DNA from: Hydrogenispora ethanolica
GTDB taxonomy: Bacteria > Bacillota > UBA4882 > UBA8346
Reading direction: 5' to 3'
Assembly: GCF_004340685.1 (NCBI RefSeq)
Contig: NZ_SLUN01000017.1
Coordinates: 57,580 to 121,579, forward strand
Length of the DNA stretch: 64,000 bases
Shown here piece after piece: positions 19,554-27,037 of the stretch (the first letter of the stretch is position 1; each line of letters starts with the position of its first letter). The notes below the pieces were generated by a model, which did no database searches, was not told the origin of the DNA, and was given only the letters and a program-made list of their open reading frames with translations. The position numbers and the translations under genes were made by a program.

Positions 19554-20635
19554 GCCGAGGCCTCCTTCACGGTTCCCTCAAACAAATGAATCTTGGCGGG
19601 CTGGAAGCGCACGGCCACTTTTTCGCCGGCCTCCCGCACCCGCAACGTTTCCTTGGCAAACTCGTTGACCTCGATGCTCTGGCCGTTGTCCAAGGCGACT
19701 TCATAATTGATATAATCGCCCAAGAAGGTCGCAAGAATGATCTCGCCGTTCAACTCGTCCGCGGCCGGTTCTCCGAGCTCCAGTGCTTCCGGCCGGACTG
19801 ACACCACCGCTTCTTTGCCCACAGGCCGCTTGAGCGGCAACACCAGTTTTTTCTTCCCGGCGATCAGCACTTCGGCACCCTGCGCCGAGTCTTGCCGGAG
19901 GAGCGTCGCCGCTAAGAAATTGGAGGTGCCGATGAATCCGGCCACAAACGCATTGGCCGGTTGTTCGTAGATCTGCTGCGGCCCGTCCAGTTGTTCGATC
20001 CGGCCGTTGCGCATGACGGCGATCCGGTCGGAGATGGCCAGGGCCTCCTCCTGATCATGCGTCACGTAAATGGTGGTGATGTTCAGGCTCCGTTGCAGTT
20101 TCTTGATGACCGAACGCATCTGGATCCGCAGTTTGGCGTCCAGGTTGCTCAGGGGTTCGTCCATCAGCAGGATGCCGGGGTGGATGACCACCGCCCGGGC
20201 CAGCGCGACCCGTTGCTGTTGCCCGCCGGAGAGCTGCGCCGGCTGGCGGTCGCGGAAATTCCCGATCTGCACCAGATCCAGGGCTTCCTCCACCCGTTTG
20301 GCGATTTCGGCCGAACCCAGTTTGCGGGCTTTGAGCCCATAAGCGACATTCTCAAAGACCGACATGTGGGGGAAGATGGCGTAGTTTTGAAAGACCATCC
20401 CGATATTCCGTTTATGGGCCGGGATATCGTTGATGACCGTCTGGTCGAAGGAGATCTCCCCTTCATCGATGGAATTGAACCCGGCGATCATCCGCAGCAG
20501 CGTGGTTTTGCCACATCCGGAGGGCCCCAGCAGCGTGAATAATTCGCCCTTCTTAATTCCCACCGAAACACCGTCGACCGCCTTGAATTGTCCGTATTTT
20601 TTCACCACGCGGGCGATGTTCACGTCATAACTCAA
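19550..20635 (-). CDS. ABC transporter ATP-binding protein (FbpC/PotA type)
   Basis: About 361 residues from a TTG at 20635, preferred because GTAGGAGTG stands eight bases upstream; a GTG at 20653 is the alternative. Walker A GPSGCGKTT, Q-loop FQNYAIF, signature LSGGQQQRVALARA, Walker B LLMDEPLSNLD and H-loop THDQEEAL are all intact. A C-terminal TOBE domain (about 270-355; VSVRPEALELG) follows, usual for importers of the CUT1/ferric/polyamine type. It energises the fused permease, whose gene it overlaps. The 480-base gap to the binding-protein gene carries two hairpins and two tandem repeat copies. Confidence 0.92.
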   Translation of the reverse strand: MSYDVNIARVVKKYGQFKAVDGVSVGIKKGELFTLLGPSGCGKTTLLRMIAGFNSIDEGEISFDQTVINDIPAHKRNIGMVFQNYAIFPHMSVFENVAYGLKARKLGSAEIAKRVEEALDLVQIGNFRDRQPAQLSGGQQQRVALARAVVIHPGILLMDEPLSNLDAKLRIQMRSVIKKLQRSLNITTIYVTHDQEEALAISDRIAVMRNGRIEQLDGPQQIYEQPANAFVAGFIGTSNFLAATLLRQDSAQGAEVLIAGKKKLVLPLKRPVGKEAVVSVRPEALELGEPAADELNGEIILATFLGDYINYEVALDNGQSIEVNEFAKETLRVREAGEKVAVRFQPAKIHLFEGTVKEASA

Positions 20636-20717
20636 TTGCAACACTCCTACCACTCCGGCGGTTCAATCCACCGGATGCATATTTTCAAAATGCCGGAAAT
20701 TGCTTGACCGGTTTTAG

Positions 20718-20846
20718 AAGCCATGTGATAAAGTCTCTTTTTAGTTCGACTCGACTTGTCAACAGATTTAAAGCGACTTTATCACTTGCTTCTCTGAGCT
20801 TTTGTGAACGCCCCGACCTTCGGACGGGGTTTATCACAACGCTTTT
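20718..20846 (+). repeat. dispersed repeat family A, copy 2
   Basis: Starts AAGCCATGTGATAAAGTC and ends with a CCTTCGG-loop hairpin (CCCCG...CGGGG) followed by TTTATCACAACGCTTTT. The inverted ends GTGATAAAGTC / GACTTTATCAC bound a variable interior. Directly followed by copy 3. Confidence 0.8.
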
Positions 20847-20848
20847 CG

Positions 20849-20977
20849 AAGCCATGTGATAAAGTCCTCAAATTCGGAAATCACTCTTTCAAAGGATAAA
20901 AAATCGACTTTATCACTTGCTTCTCTGAGCTTTTGTGTTCACCCTGGCCTTCGGACAGGGTTTACCACAACGCTTTT
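20849..20977 (+). repeat. dispersed repeat family A, copy 3
   Basis: Same orientation as copy 2 and two bases after it. The interior between the inverted ends differs from copy 2 but resembles the inverted copy at 5262-5389 (shared TCCTTTGAAAG-like block and GATTTCCG), so copies 1 and 3 are the closer pair. The hairpin is CCCTG...CAGGG around CCTTCGG. Confidence 0.8.
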
Positions 20978-21004
20978 AGCTTGCATCAAAAACCGCAGAT
21001 ACCG

Positions 21005-21037
21005 GATGAGGACATTTTTTCAAAAAATGTCCTCATC
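21005..21037. terminator. perfect 16-bp hairpin after binding-protein gene
   Basis: GATGAGGACATTTTTT / AAAAAATGTCCTCATC with a single-base loop. The T and A runs lie inside the stem, as in bidirectional terminators. Located between the binding-protein gene and the ATPase gene of the same operon, where it would lower expression of the downstream genes. Confidence 0.6.
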
Positions 21038-21057
21038 GTTTGTCTTCATGTTGGTTT

Positions 21058-21112
21058 ATATGCAACGACATGAATCCTTAGGGTATATGATTCAAATCAT
21101 GTCGTTGCATAT
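21058..21112. repeat. perfect 16-bp inverted repeat
   Basis: ATATGCAACGACATGA and TCATGTCGTTGCATAT flank a 23-base loop, ending seven bases before the 3' end of the binding-protein gene. On the minus-strand transcript it would fold directly after the stop and could protect that end from 3' exonucleases. Confidence 0.65.
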
Positions 21113-21118
21113 GGGAAC

Positions 21119-22120
21119 TTACTTGCCGATAACGATGTCTTTCCACTTGGCCAATACTTCGGCCTTCTTTTCGGAAGCGTAGGCAAAGTCGTACTTGACC
21201 AGCTTGATCTCTTTCATATTGATTAAGCCCTCGGGAGCGGGAATATCATTGCGGATCGAACGCCGGCCCAAGGTCTTGGTGACGATGGTCTGGACATCGG
21301 TGCTGACGATGAAGTCCATGAATTTCTTGGCGGCATCGAGGTTCTTGGCGCCTTTGATGATCGCCGCGCCATCGGGAACGGCCGAGGTTCCTTCCTTCGG
21401 ATAGACGATTCCCACATCGGCGCCGGCCTTGATGTAATTGGCCGCCGCTTCTTCAAAGGTGAGGCCCAGGCTGTACTCGCCGTCGGCCACTCCCTTGTAA
21501 ACCGAGGTCGAGCTGGATAAGATCTTGCCGTCCAGATTTTTGATGAGTTTGCCGATAAAGGCCCAGCCTTTGCCGTTATCCTTTCCGAAAGCGGAGAGGA
21601 TCGTCACCACCGTGGTATAGGAGGAACCGGATTTGGCAGGATCGGCGCAGGCGATTTTGCCTTTGAATTTCGGTTGAATCAGATCGGCCCAACCTTTGGG
21701 AACATCCTCGGTCTTCACTAACTTCTTGTTGTACATGATGACCATGGGCAGCCCGGTAAAGCCGGTCCATAAATGCTTCTTTTCCTTGTTGTTCTTGGGA
21801 ATGAACTTGTCGGAGCTGGTCTTGTAGGGATGGAAATAGGTCTTGAAAGCGTCCAAGGACTCGGCGCCGCCGCCCCAGACTACATCGCCCAAGGGATTTC
21901 CGCTCTCGGCCTGAACCCTTTTGAGCAGTTCGCCGGTGCCGGCCGCGACCACGTCAACGGTGATGCCGGTCCGTTCTTGAAACTCTTTCACAATCGGGTT
22001 GATCAAGTCGGCCGGATGGGACGAATAGACCGTCAACGATTTGCCGGCCCCCATGCCGTACCCGCTGAACAGGCCGATGCACAATACGCTGATCAACAAC
22101 AGAATACTCCACTTTTTCAC
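21119..22120 (-). CDS. extracellular solute-binding protein, ferric/phosphoglycerate-type (AfuA/FbpA-like)
   Basis: 333 residues from a GTG at 22120, set by TTAGGAGGGGTAGTT before it. Signal peptide KKWSILLLISVLCIGLFSGY (no lipobox Cys at a proper +1). The mature protein starts SLTVYSSHPADLINPIVKEF and contains GDVVWGGGAESLDAFKTYF and GLPMVIMYNKKLV, motifs of the binding-protein group that includes FbpA/AfuA and PgtC/PhnS. It would deliver its ligand to the fused permease downstream. The Tyr pair that binds ferric iron in FbpA is not obvious, so a non-iron ligand is quite possible. First gene of a leftward set with ATPase, permease, kinase and regulator. Confidence 0.87.
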   Translation of the reverse strand: MKKWSILLLISVLCIGLFSGYGMGAGKSLTVYSSHPADLINPIVKEFQERTGITVDVVAAGTGELLKRVQAESGNPLGDVVWGGGAESLDAFKTYFHPYKTSSDKFIPKNNKEKKHLWTGFTGLPMVIMYNKKLVKTEDVPKGWADLIQPKFKGKIACADPAKSGSSYTTVVTILSAFGKDNGKGWAFIGKLIKNLDGKILSSSTSVYKGVADGEYSLGLTFEEAAANYIKAGADVGIVYPKEGTSAVPDGAAIIKGAKNLDAAKKFMDFIVSTDVQTIVTKTLGRRSIRNDIPAPEGLINMKEIKLVKYDFAYASEKKAEVLAKWKDIVIGK

Positions 22121-22427
22121 AACTACCCCTCCTAAAAAATATATTTTCACGAATCACTTTAAATGTAAGGCCATCCGGGTCCGATTACAATCCGACATTC
22201 CACTACTTTAGTGGAGAATAATACACTACCCGGAACTTCCCATTCCCAGCATAGCATCCCGGCGCCGTTTCATCCGCACCAACCTTTTCCCAGCGGCCTG
22301 GTGCAGAATGCCCGCGCATCAGAAAAGGGAGGCCGTGATGTTCCATCACGCCTCCCCCAGTATTCAAAAACGCGCCGTTTTCATCCGCCCGGGGCGTTTC
22401 GTCGCCGCGGCCGGGAACTCCCCGCGG
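22121..22427. other. intergenic gap upstream of the binding-protein operon
   Basis: Contains the hairpin of the aldo/keto reductase gene at 22327-22356 and a small stem CCACTACTTTAGTGG near 22200. No convincing promoter hexamers were found, so the operon promoter remains unplaced. Confidence 0.4.
22327..22356 (-). terminator. terminator of aldo/keto reductase gene
   Basis: GGGAGGCCGTGATG / CATCACGCCTCCC stem with one bulged base and a TTC loop; on the minus strand it is followed by UUUUCUG. Confidence 0.7.
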
Positions 22428-23420
22428 TTACGATTGCAGAATACCCTCGACCGCCGCCAACTCGTCGGCGCTGAAATCGAGCCGCGCGATGGTTCGCACG
22501 CAATCCTCAATCTGGCTGACCTTGCTGGCGCCGATCAATACGGAGGTCACCCGGCCGCCCCGCAACACCCAGGCCAGGGCCATCTGGGCCAGGCTCTGGC
22601 CGCGGCTGGCCGCCAGTTCGTTCAGGCGGCGGACCTTGGCCACCTTCTCCGTAGTGATGTCCTCCGGCTTCAAAAAGACGCTGGAACCGGCGGCCCGCGA
22701 ATCGGCGGGGATGCCGTTCAGATAGCGGTCCGTCAGCAAACCCTTGGCCAACGGCGAAAAGGCGATGCTGCCCACCCCTTCTTCGGCCAGAAGATCCAGC
22801 AGTCCCTCCTCGACCCAGCGGTTGAACATGGAATAGGACGGCTGGTGAATCAGGCAGGGGGTTCCCAGTTCGCGCAGGATGCGGATGGCTTGCCGCGCTT
22901 CCGCCGGCTTGTAGTTGGAGATCCCGGCGTACAGCGCCTTGCCCTGCCGGACCGCCTGATCCAGGGCGGACATGGTCTCTTCCAGCGGCGTCTCCGGATC
23001 GGGCCGGTGCGAATAGAAAATATCCACATACTCCAGGCCCAGGCGTTTCAAGCTCTGATCCAGGCTGGCCAGGAGATATTTGCGGGAACCCCAGTCGCCG
23101 TAAGGACCGGGCCACATCAGGTAACCGGCCTTGGTGGAGATGATCAGCTCATCCCGGTAACCGTGGAGATCGGTCCTCAGAATCCGGCCGAAATTCTCTT
23201 CGGCCGAGCCGGGCGGCGGTCCGTAATTATTGGCCAGGTCGAAATGGGTGATCCCCAGATCGAAGGCCCGCCGGACCATCGCCCGGCTGTTCTCATAGAG
23301 CGTGACCCCGCCGAAATTATGCCAGAGGCCCAGGGAGATCGCGGGGAGTTTCAGGCCGCTCCGGCCGCAGCGGTTGTATTTCATCGTGCCGTACCGTTCG
23401 GGATTGGCGGAATAGTCCAT
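22428..23420 (-). CDS. aldo/keto reductase (YghZ/Kv-beta-like, AKR14 type)
   Basis: 330 residues with the NADPH-dependent aldo/keto reductase barrel. Catalytic residues are visible as Asp in FDLANNYGPPPGSAEENFGR, Tyr in the same block, Lys in ISTKAGYLMWPGPYG and His in DIFYSHRPDPETPLEE. The motifs GPPPGSAEE and the WPGPYGDWGSRKYLLASLDQ region are those of E. coli YghZ, which reduces L-glyceraldehyde 3-phosphate and methylglyoxal. AAGGAGG stands before the ATG. Monocistronic. It likely detoxifies reactive aldehydes from sugar breakdown, in keeping with the saccharolytic neighbourhood. Confidence 0.9.
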   Translation of the reverse strand: MDYSANPERYGTMKYNRCGRSGLKLPAISLGLWHNFGGVTLYENSRAMVRRAFDLGITHFDLANNYGPPPGSAEENFGRILRTDLHGYRDELIISTKAGYLMWPGPYGDWGSRKYLLASLDQSLKRLGLEYVDIFYSHRPDPETPLEETMSALDQAVRQGKALYAGISNYKPAEARQAIRILRELGTPCLIHQPSYSMFNRWVEEGLLDLLAEEGVGSIAFSPLAKGLLTDRYLNGIPADSRAAGSSVFLKPEDITTEKVAKVRRLNELAASRGQSLAQMALAWVLRGGRVTSVLIGASKVSQIEDCVRTIARLDFSADELAAVEGILQS

Positions 23421-23664
23421 TCATAACCCTCCTTCGTTTCGGTGAACCTTCTTCCGGATCATTCGCCGCCGCGGCCCGAATTCCTAGCGGAAATTCTCGC
23501 GGGGTTGGGGGGCGGCTTCCCGAACCCTGCAAAATATGTCTTTGCCAAAAACCCTTCGGGATTTGCCAATTTTCGCTTAACGATGCAGATCTTGCTTTGC
23601 CAGATCTGGCCGGCATGATACAATCAGAGTGATGTAATATCAAGTGTTATATTCCTTCATGTTC

Positions 23665-23696
23665 CCATCATGGCCGGCTTTAGGGACATGATGCAT
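23665..23696. repeat. 32-bp hairpin repeat, copy 1
   Basis: CCATCATGGCCGG followed by a C, TTTAGGGACATGATGCAT. It differs by one base from the copy at 46147-46178. CATCATG and CATGATG pair as a stem. Here the flanks allow a longer alternative stem (TCATGTTCCC / GGGACATGA). The preceding 240 bases of the gap show nothing else. Confidence 0.75.
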
Positions 23697-23784
23697 ATTA
23701 GAAATTGAATTCAGCCTATCCCGGCGCAGCCGGAACCAAAAAGGTTCTTGGAGATCAATGGAGAGATAAACCAAGTTCAAAAGC

Positions 23785-24025
23785 GACCTCTCCCCGATCC
23801 CCTCCCCGGCGCAGAAAGTTTTGAGGGCTTATTCGACGGGGAGGGGTCGATCGTTTGAAACAAGGGCCAATGTTTATGTAAAAAGTAAGTCTTTACGCGA
23901 TCAACTACGGAAAATTAGGTCAAAGATGAAGCCCAAAAATAGACATTAATTTGTGGCAATTCACCCCTCCCCGTCGAGTCAACCATCAAAAAGACTGCGC
24001 CGGGGAGGGGGACGGGGGAGAGGTC
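23785..24025. repeat. 241-bp palindromic element with CTCTCCCC ends
   Basis: Outer arms of about 30 bases (GACCTCTCCCCGATCCCC...GGCGCAG and its near-exact reverse complement at 23995-24025) enclose a second inverted pair around CGACGGGGAGGGGT (23834-23848) and ACCCCTCCCCGTCG (23963-23976). The left outer arm with its flank AAAAGCGACCTCTCC recurs in reverse at the right end of the element near 56.66 kb. No ORF of note inside. Confidence 0.75.
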
Positions 24026-24187
24026 AGTTTTTAGACAATCACCGTGTCAAGGATCAGTCTGATTTTAAAAACGCTTTTGCAAAACCTCGTTACGTATGAG
24101 TTTGCAAGATCACTTTAAAATATTGTACCCAACATGAACGCAATTTCGTTCGTTAGATATATTTTACTTTCGAGGCAGGCGCGGTTC

Positions 24188-25945
24188 ATGTCCCACAAGC
24201 CCCACAATTTCCTGCGTTTTCTGGCTTACGTCCGGCCGTACTGGGGTTACATCGCGGCGGCGATCGGCGGCGGCATCATCAAATTCACCGTTCCCTTGCT
24301 GGTGCCGCAGATCACCCGGTATCTCCTGGACCAGGTCTATCTGAATCCCCAGCTTTCCACAGCCGCCAAGCTGCATCAGCTCTGGCTGACCACCGGCGGC
24401 ATGATCGCCATCTTCCTCCTGATCTGGGTGCCCGGCACTTACATCCGGCATTATTCCGCCGCGAAAGCGGGCATCCGTTCCGTCTTCGATCTCCGTTGCG
24501 ACCTGTACGAACGGATCCTGCGGATGTCGGCCTCTTTCTTTCAGCGCCACAAATCGGGGGCGATCGTCTCCCGGATGATCAGCGACATCAGTCTGGCCCA
24601 AAACCTGGTCGGCAATGCGCTGACCAATGTCTGGATGGATGCGGTCTCGCTCACCGTGGTACTGTACTTCCTCTGCCGGATCGATCTCTCGCTGACCCTG
24701 GTGGCCCTGGCCACTTTCCCGGTTTATATCTACTTCTACCGGGTGCTGGGAGGCAAGCTGAAATCCTCCAGCGGCCAGATCCAGCGGGAGATCGCCGATA
24801 TCTCCGGCTCCATCCAGGAGAAGATCGCCGGGAATGTGGTGGTGCGGGCCTTTAACGCCGAGAAAAACGAGGAAGAGCTGTTCAACCGGGATTCGGAGAA
24901 GCTCTTCAGCACCACCATGGAGAGCGTCTATTACCACAGTCTGAGTCTGACCGTCACCGGCGTGCTGACCAACCTGGCGCCGCTGCTGGTGACCCTTTAC
25001 GGCGGCTGGCAGGTGATCCACGGCGACCTGACCGTCGGCGAGCTGGTGGCGGTGGGCCTGTACTTGAACCCGCTCTACCTGCCCCTGCAACGCTTCTCCG
25101 AACTGAACGTCGTCTTCGCCAATTCCATGGCCGCCCTGGACCGGATCTTCGAGATCATCGACGAGGAGCCGGAGATCGTCGATCCGCCGCAGGCAGTGGA
25201 ACCGAAAACCTGCTCGGGCGCGCTCGATTTCCGGAATGTCTGCTTCTCCTATCCCCAAGGCGAGCCGGTGCTGCGCCATATCAGCTTCGCGGTGGAGCCG
25301 GGCCAGAAGATCGCCCTGGTCGGCCACAGCGGCTCGGGAAAATCCACCCTGGTCAGCCTGATCCCGCGCTTTTACGATCTGGAGTCCGGCGCCATTCTGC
25401 TGGACGGCGTCGAGTTGACGCGGTTGAAGCTGAAATTCCTGCGCGATCAGGTCGGAATCGTCCTGCAGGATCCGATCCTTTTCAGCGGCTCGATCCGCGA
25501 CAATATCCGCTACGGCAATCCCCGGGCGAGCGAGGCCCAGGTGATCGAGGCCTGCAAGGCGGCCAACGCCTACGATTTTATCCGGCGCCTGCCGCAGGGG
25601 TTGGATACCGAGGTGGGCGAACGGGGCGCGCTGCTCTCCGGCGGTCAGAAACAACGGCTGACCATCGCCCGGGCCTTCTTGAAAAGCCCCAGGATTCTGA
25701 TTCTCGATGAAGCCACCTCCAGCCTGGACACGGAATCGGAGCAACTGGTCCAGGAGGCGCTCGACCGCCTGATGGTCCAGCGCACCACCATCATCATCGC
25801 CCACCGCCTGTCGACCGTGGTCAACGCCGACCGGATCCTGGTGCTGCACCACGGCACGATCGTCGAGACCGGCACCCACGCCGAACTGCTCAACGCGGGC
25901 ACGATCTACCATCAACTCTATTCCCGCCAGTTCGCGGCAAACTGA
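24188..25945 (+). CDS. homodimer-type ABC exporter (MsbA/BmrA-like)
   Basis: About 585 residues starting MSHKPHNFLRFLAYVRPYWG; an ATG 54 bases upstream has no ribosome site, whereas GAGGCAGG precedes this one. Six membrane helices (about 15-310) are followed by a full nucleotide-binding domain: Walker A GHSGSGKST, Q-loop VLQDPILFSGSIRDNI, signature LLSGGQKQR, Walker B ILILDEATSSLD with catalytic Glu, and H-loop AHRLST. All sites are canonical, so a symmetric homodimer exporting a lipid, drug or peptide is expected. No adjacent regulator or peptide gene hints at the cargo. Confidence 0.92.
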   Translation: MSHKPHNFLRFLAYVRPYWGYIAAAIGGGIIKFTVPLLVPQITRYLLDQVYLNPQLSTAAKLHQLWLTTGGMIAIFLLIWVPGTYIRHYSAAKAGIRSVFDLRCDLYERILRMSASFFQRHKSGAIVSRMISDISLAQNLVGNALTNVWMDAVSLTVVLYFLCRIDLSLTLVALATFPVYIYFYRVLGGKLKSSSGQIQREIADISGSIQEKIAGNVVVRAFNAEKNEEELFNRDSEKLFSTTMESVYYHSLSLTVTGVLTNLAPLLVTLYGGWQVIHGDLTVGELVAVGLYLNPLYLPLQRFSELNVVFANSMAALDRIFEIIDEEPEIVDPPQAVEPKTCSGALDFRNVCFSYPQGEPVLRHISFAVEPGQKIALVGHSGSGKSTLVSLIPRFYDLESGAILLDGVELTRLKLKFLRDQVGIVLQDPILFSGSIRDNIRYGNPRASEAQVIEACKAANAYDFIRRLPQGLDTEVGERGALLSGGQKQRLTIARAFLKSPRILILDEATSSLDTESEQLVQEALDRLMVQRTTIIIAHRLSTVVNADRILVLHHGTIVETGTHAELLNAGTIYHQLYSRQFAAN

Positions 25946-26216
25946 TCTCCCGCCTCCATCAGCACGGTCCAATGGCAATTTGTGAGAATATCACCGTAAT
26001 TGGGAATATAGCATCCCTTGTTGCCATGATCCCAATGCAATTTGCATCACGTAATCGCTCCTTGCTGCCATCCAAAAGCCTGGGAATCTACAAAAGCGAT
26101 CGGACCGGAACCCGCCCGGTGCAATCCGCTCCGCACCTTATGGGATATCGAGCAGGAGGCAGGTGATTCATCAGTCCGACCCCTGCCTTTACACAGTTTA
26201 CTGGCACTTTCCCGAC

Positions 26217-26267
26217 TTATCCACAGCCAAAATCATTAATCCCATTCAACGATTCCGTTTATCCACA
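26217..26267 (+). promoter_or_regulatory. two consensus DnaA boxes 42 bp apart
   Basis: TTATCCACA occurs exactly at 26217-26225 and 26259-26267, same orientation, start-to-start 42 bases. The spacing equals twice the period of the array 330 bases to the right, which carries more copies. Confidence 0.6.
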
Positions 26268-26321
26268 AAAGTAGATCACTGATGATTATCAAGTTAGCTC
26301 CGCTCACTCATGGAAGGAATT

Positions 26322-26530
26322 GAAGGATAAGTCATGGACGTCTATGGTCCTAACCCTCGGCCCTTCCCGAATCGGGCAGGGAAACCACCAGGCTCCGGGG
26401 CCTAAAGGCCTTTGGGCTGCGGAGAATGGTGGTTACTCTCCCCGATTCGGGCCAGAACCAGGAAGGTTCAAGCTCGGCGGTCCATGGATGGATTACCGCC
26501 GAGGAGAGCCAAGAGAGAGGAGGAAGGCTA
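26322..26530 (+). repeat. structured palindromic repeat family B, copy 1
   Basis: Begins with GAAGGATAAGTCATGGACG, shared with 63765-63810. A large imperfect hairpin follows at 26366-26455 (outer CCCGAATCGGG / CCCGATTCGGG, inner AACCACCA / TGGTGGTT, CTCCG / CGGAG). A conserved linker (CCAGAACCAGGAAGGTTCAA) leads into a second 8-bp hairpin at 26474-26504 and then GAGAGCCAAGAGAGAGG. The linker and second hairpin recur at 56600-56665 with compensatory changes in the stem. Confidence 0.7.
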
Positions 26531-26583
26531 GATCGAATCCCTATCATGCTTACGTACTTTCTTGCGGATTTAACTTTATAATC

Positions 26584-26840
26584 ATTAGATCACTTATCCA
26601 CAAAAAGAGCTTGCCCAACGACTGAGCAAGCTTGCTCATTCACAAAACAAGCTCTCTCATCCACAAAACGGGCTTGCCCAACGACTGAGCGAGCTTGCTC
26701 ATTAACAAAATGAGCTCTCTTATCCACAAAATGAGCTTGCCCAACGACTGAGCAAGCTTGCTCATTCACAAAACAAGCTCTCTCATCCACAAAATGAGCT
26801 TGCCCAACGACTGAACGAGCTCTCTCATTCACAATAAGAG
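26584..26840 (+). repeat. 21/63-bp tandem array carrying phased DnaA-box motifs
   Basis: Four copies of a 63-bp unit made of three 21-mers. One 21-mer has the core GCTTGCCCAACGACTGAGC (starting 26609, 26672, 26735, 26798). The other two end in TTCACAAAAC or TCCACAAAA. DnaA-box matches in one orientation: exact TTATCCACA at 26594 and 26720; one-mismatch forms (TCATCCACA, TCATTCACA) at 26636, 26657, 26762, 26783 and 26825; a two-mismatch form at 26699. Steps are 42, 21, 42, 21, 42, 21, 42. The minus-strand frame stays open as a 21-residue repeat, but no ribosome site supports translation. It lies between convergent genes. Confidence 0.85.
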
Positions 26841-26937
26841 ATTGCCGACGGCTATCATCGCCCGCCGGTGGACGCTCTCAAATTGATTGCTCATCCGGGT
26901 GAATTCCATTGGATCGCGTCCATGCGGCGAGCGAAAG

Positions 26938-26968
26938 AAACCTCGCCTGCTCCATCGAGGCGAGGTTT
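26938..26968. terminator. bidirectional terminator before the sugar-binding protein gene end
   Basis: AAACCTCGCCT / AGGCGAGGTTT perfect 11-bp stem followed by CTTTTTG rightward and by CTTTCG leftward, 70 bases beyond the stop of the binding-protein gene at 27038. Confidence 0.75.
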
Positions 26969-27037
26969 CTTTTTGATCTAAAGAGTCAACTGGACCGTTC
27001 CGGTACAGAAACGGTTTTTAACGGAATGGGCGGCAAA

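Noticed and set aside
26590..26832. 80-codon minus frame with a perfect 21-residue repeat (SVVGQAHFVDER-like)
   Set aside because: It is the translation of a 63-bp DNA repeat; there is no upstream ribosome site or promoter and the frame ends with the array.
26584..26840. Possible CRISPR array
   Set aside because: All parts of the unit are repeated; there are no unique spacers and no cas genes.
26217..26840. Chromosomal oriC
   Set aside because: No dnaA, dnaN, gyrB or rpmH nearby and no obvious A/T-rich unwinding element directly beside the boxes; kept as a DnaA-box cluster instead.
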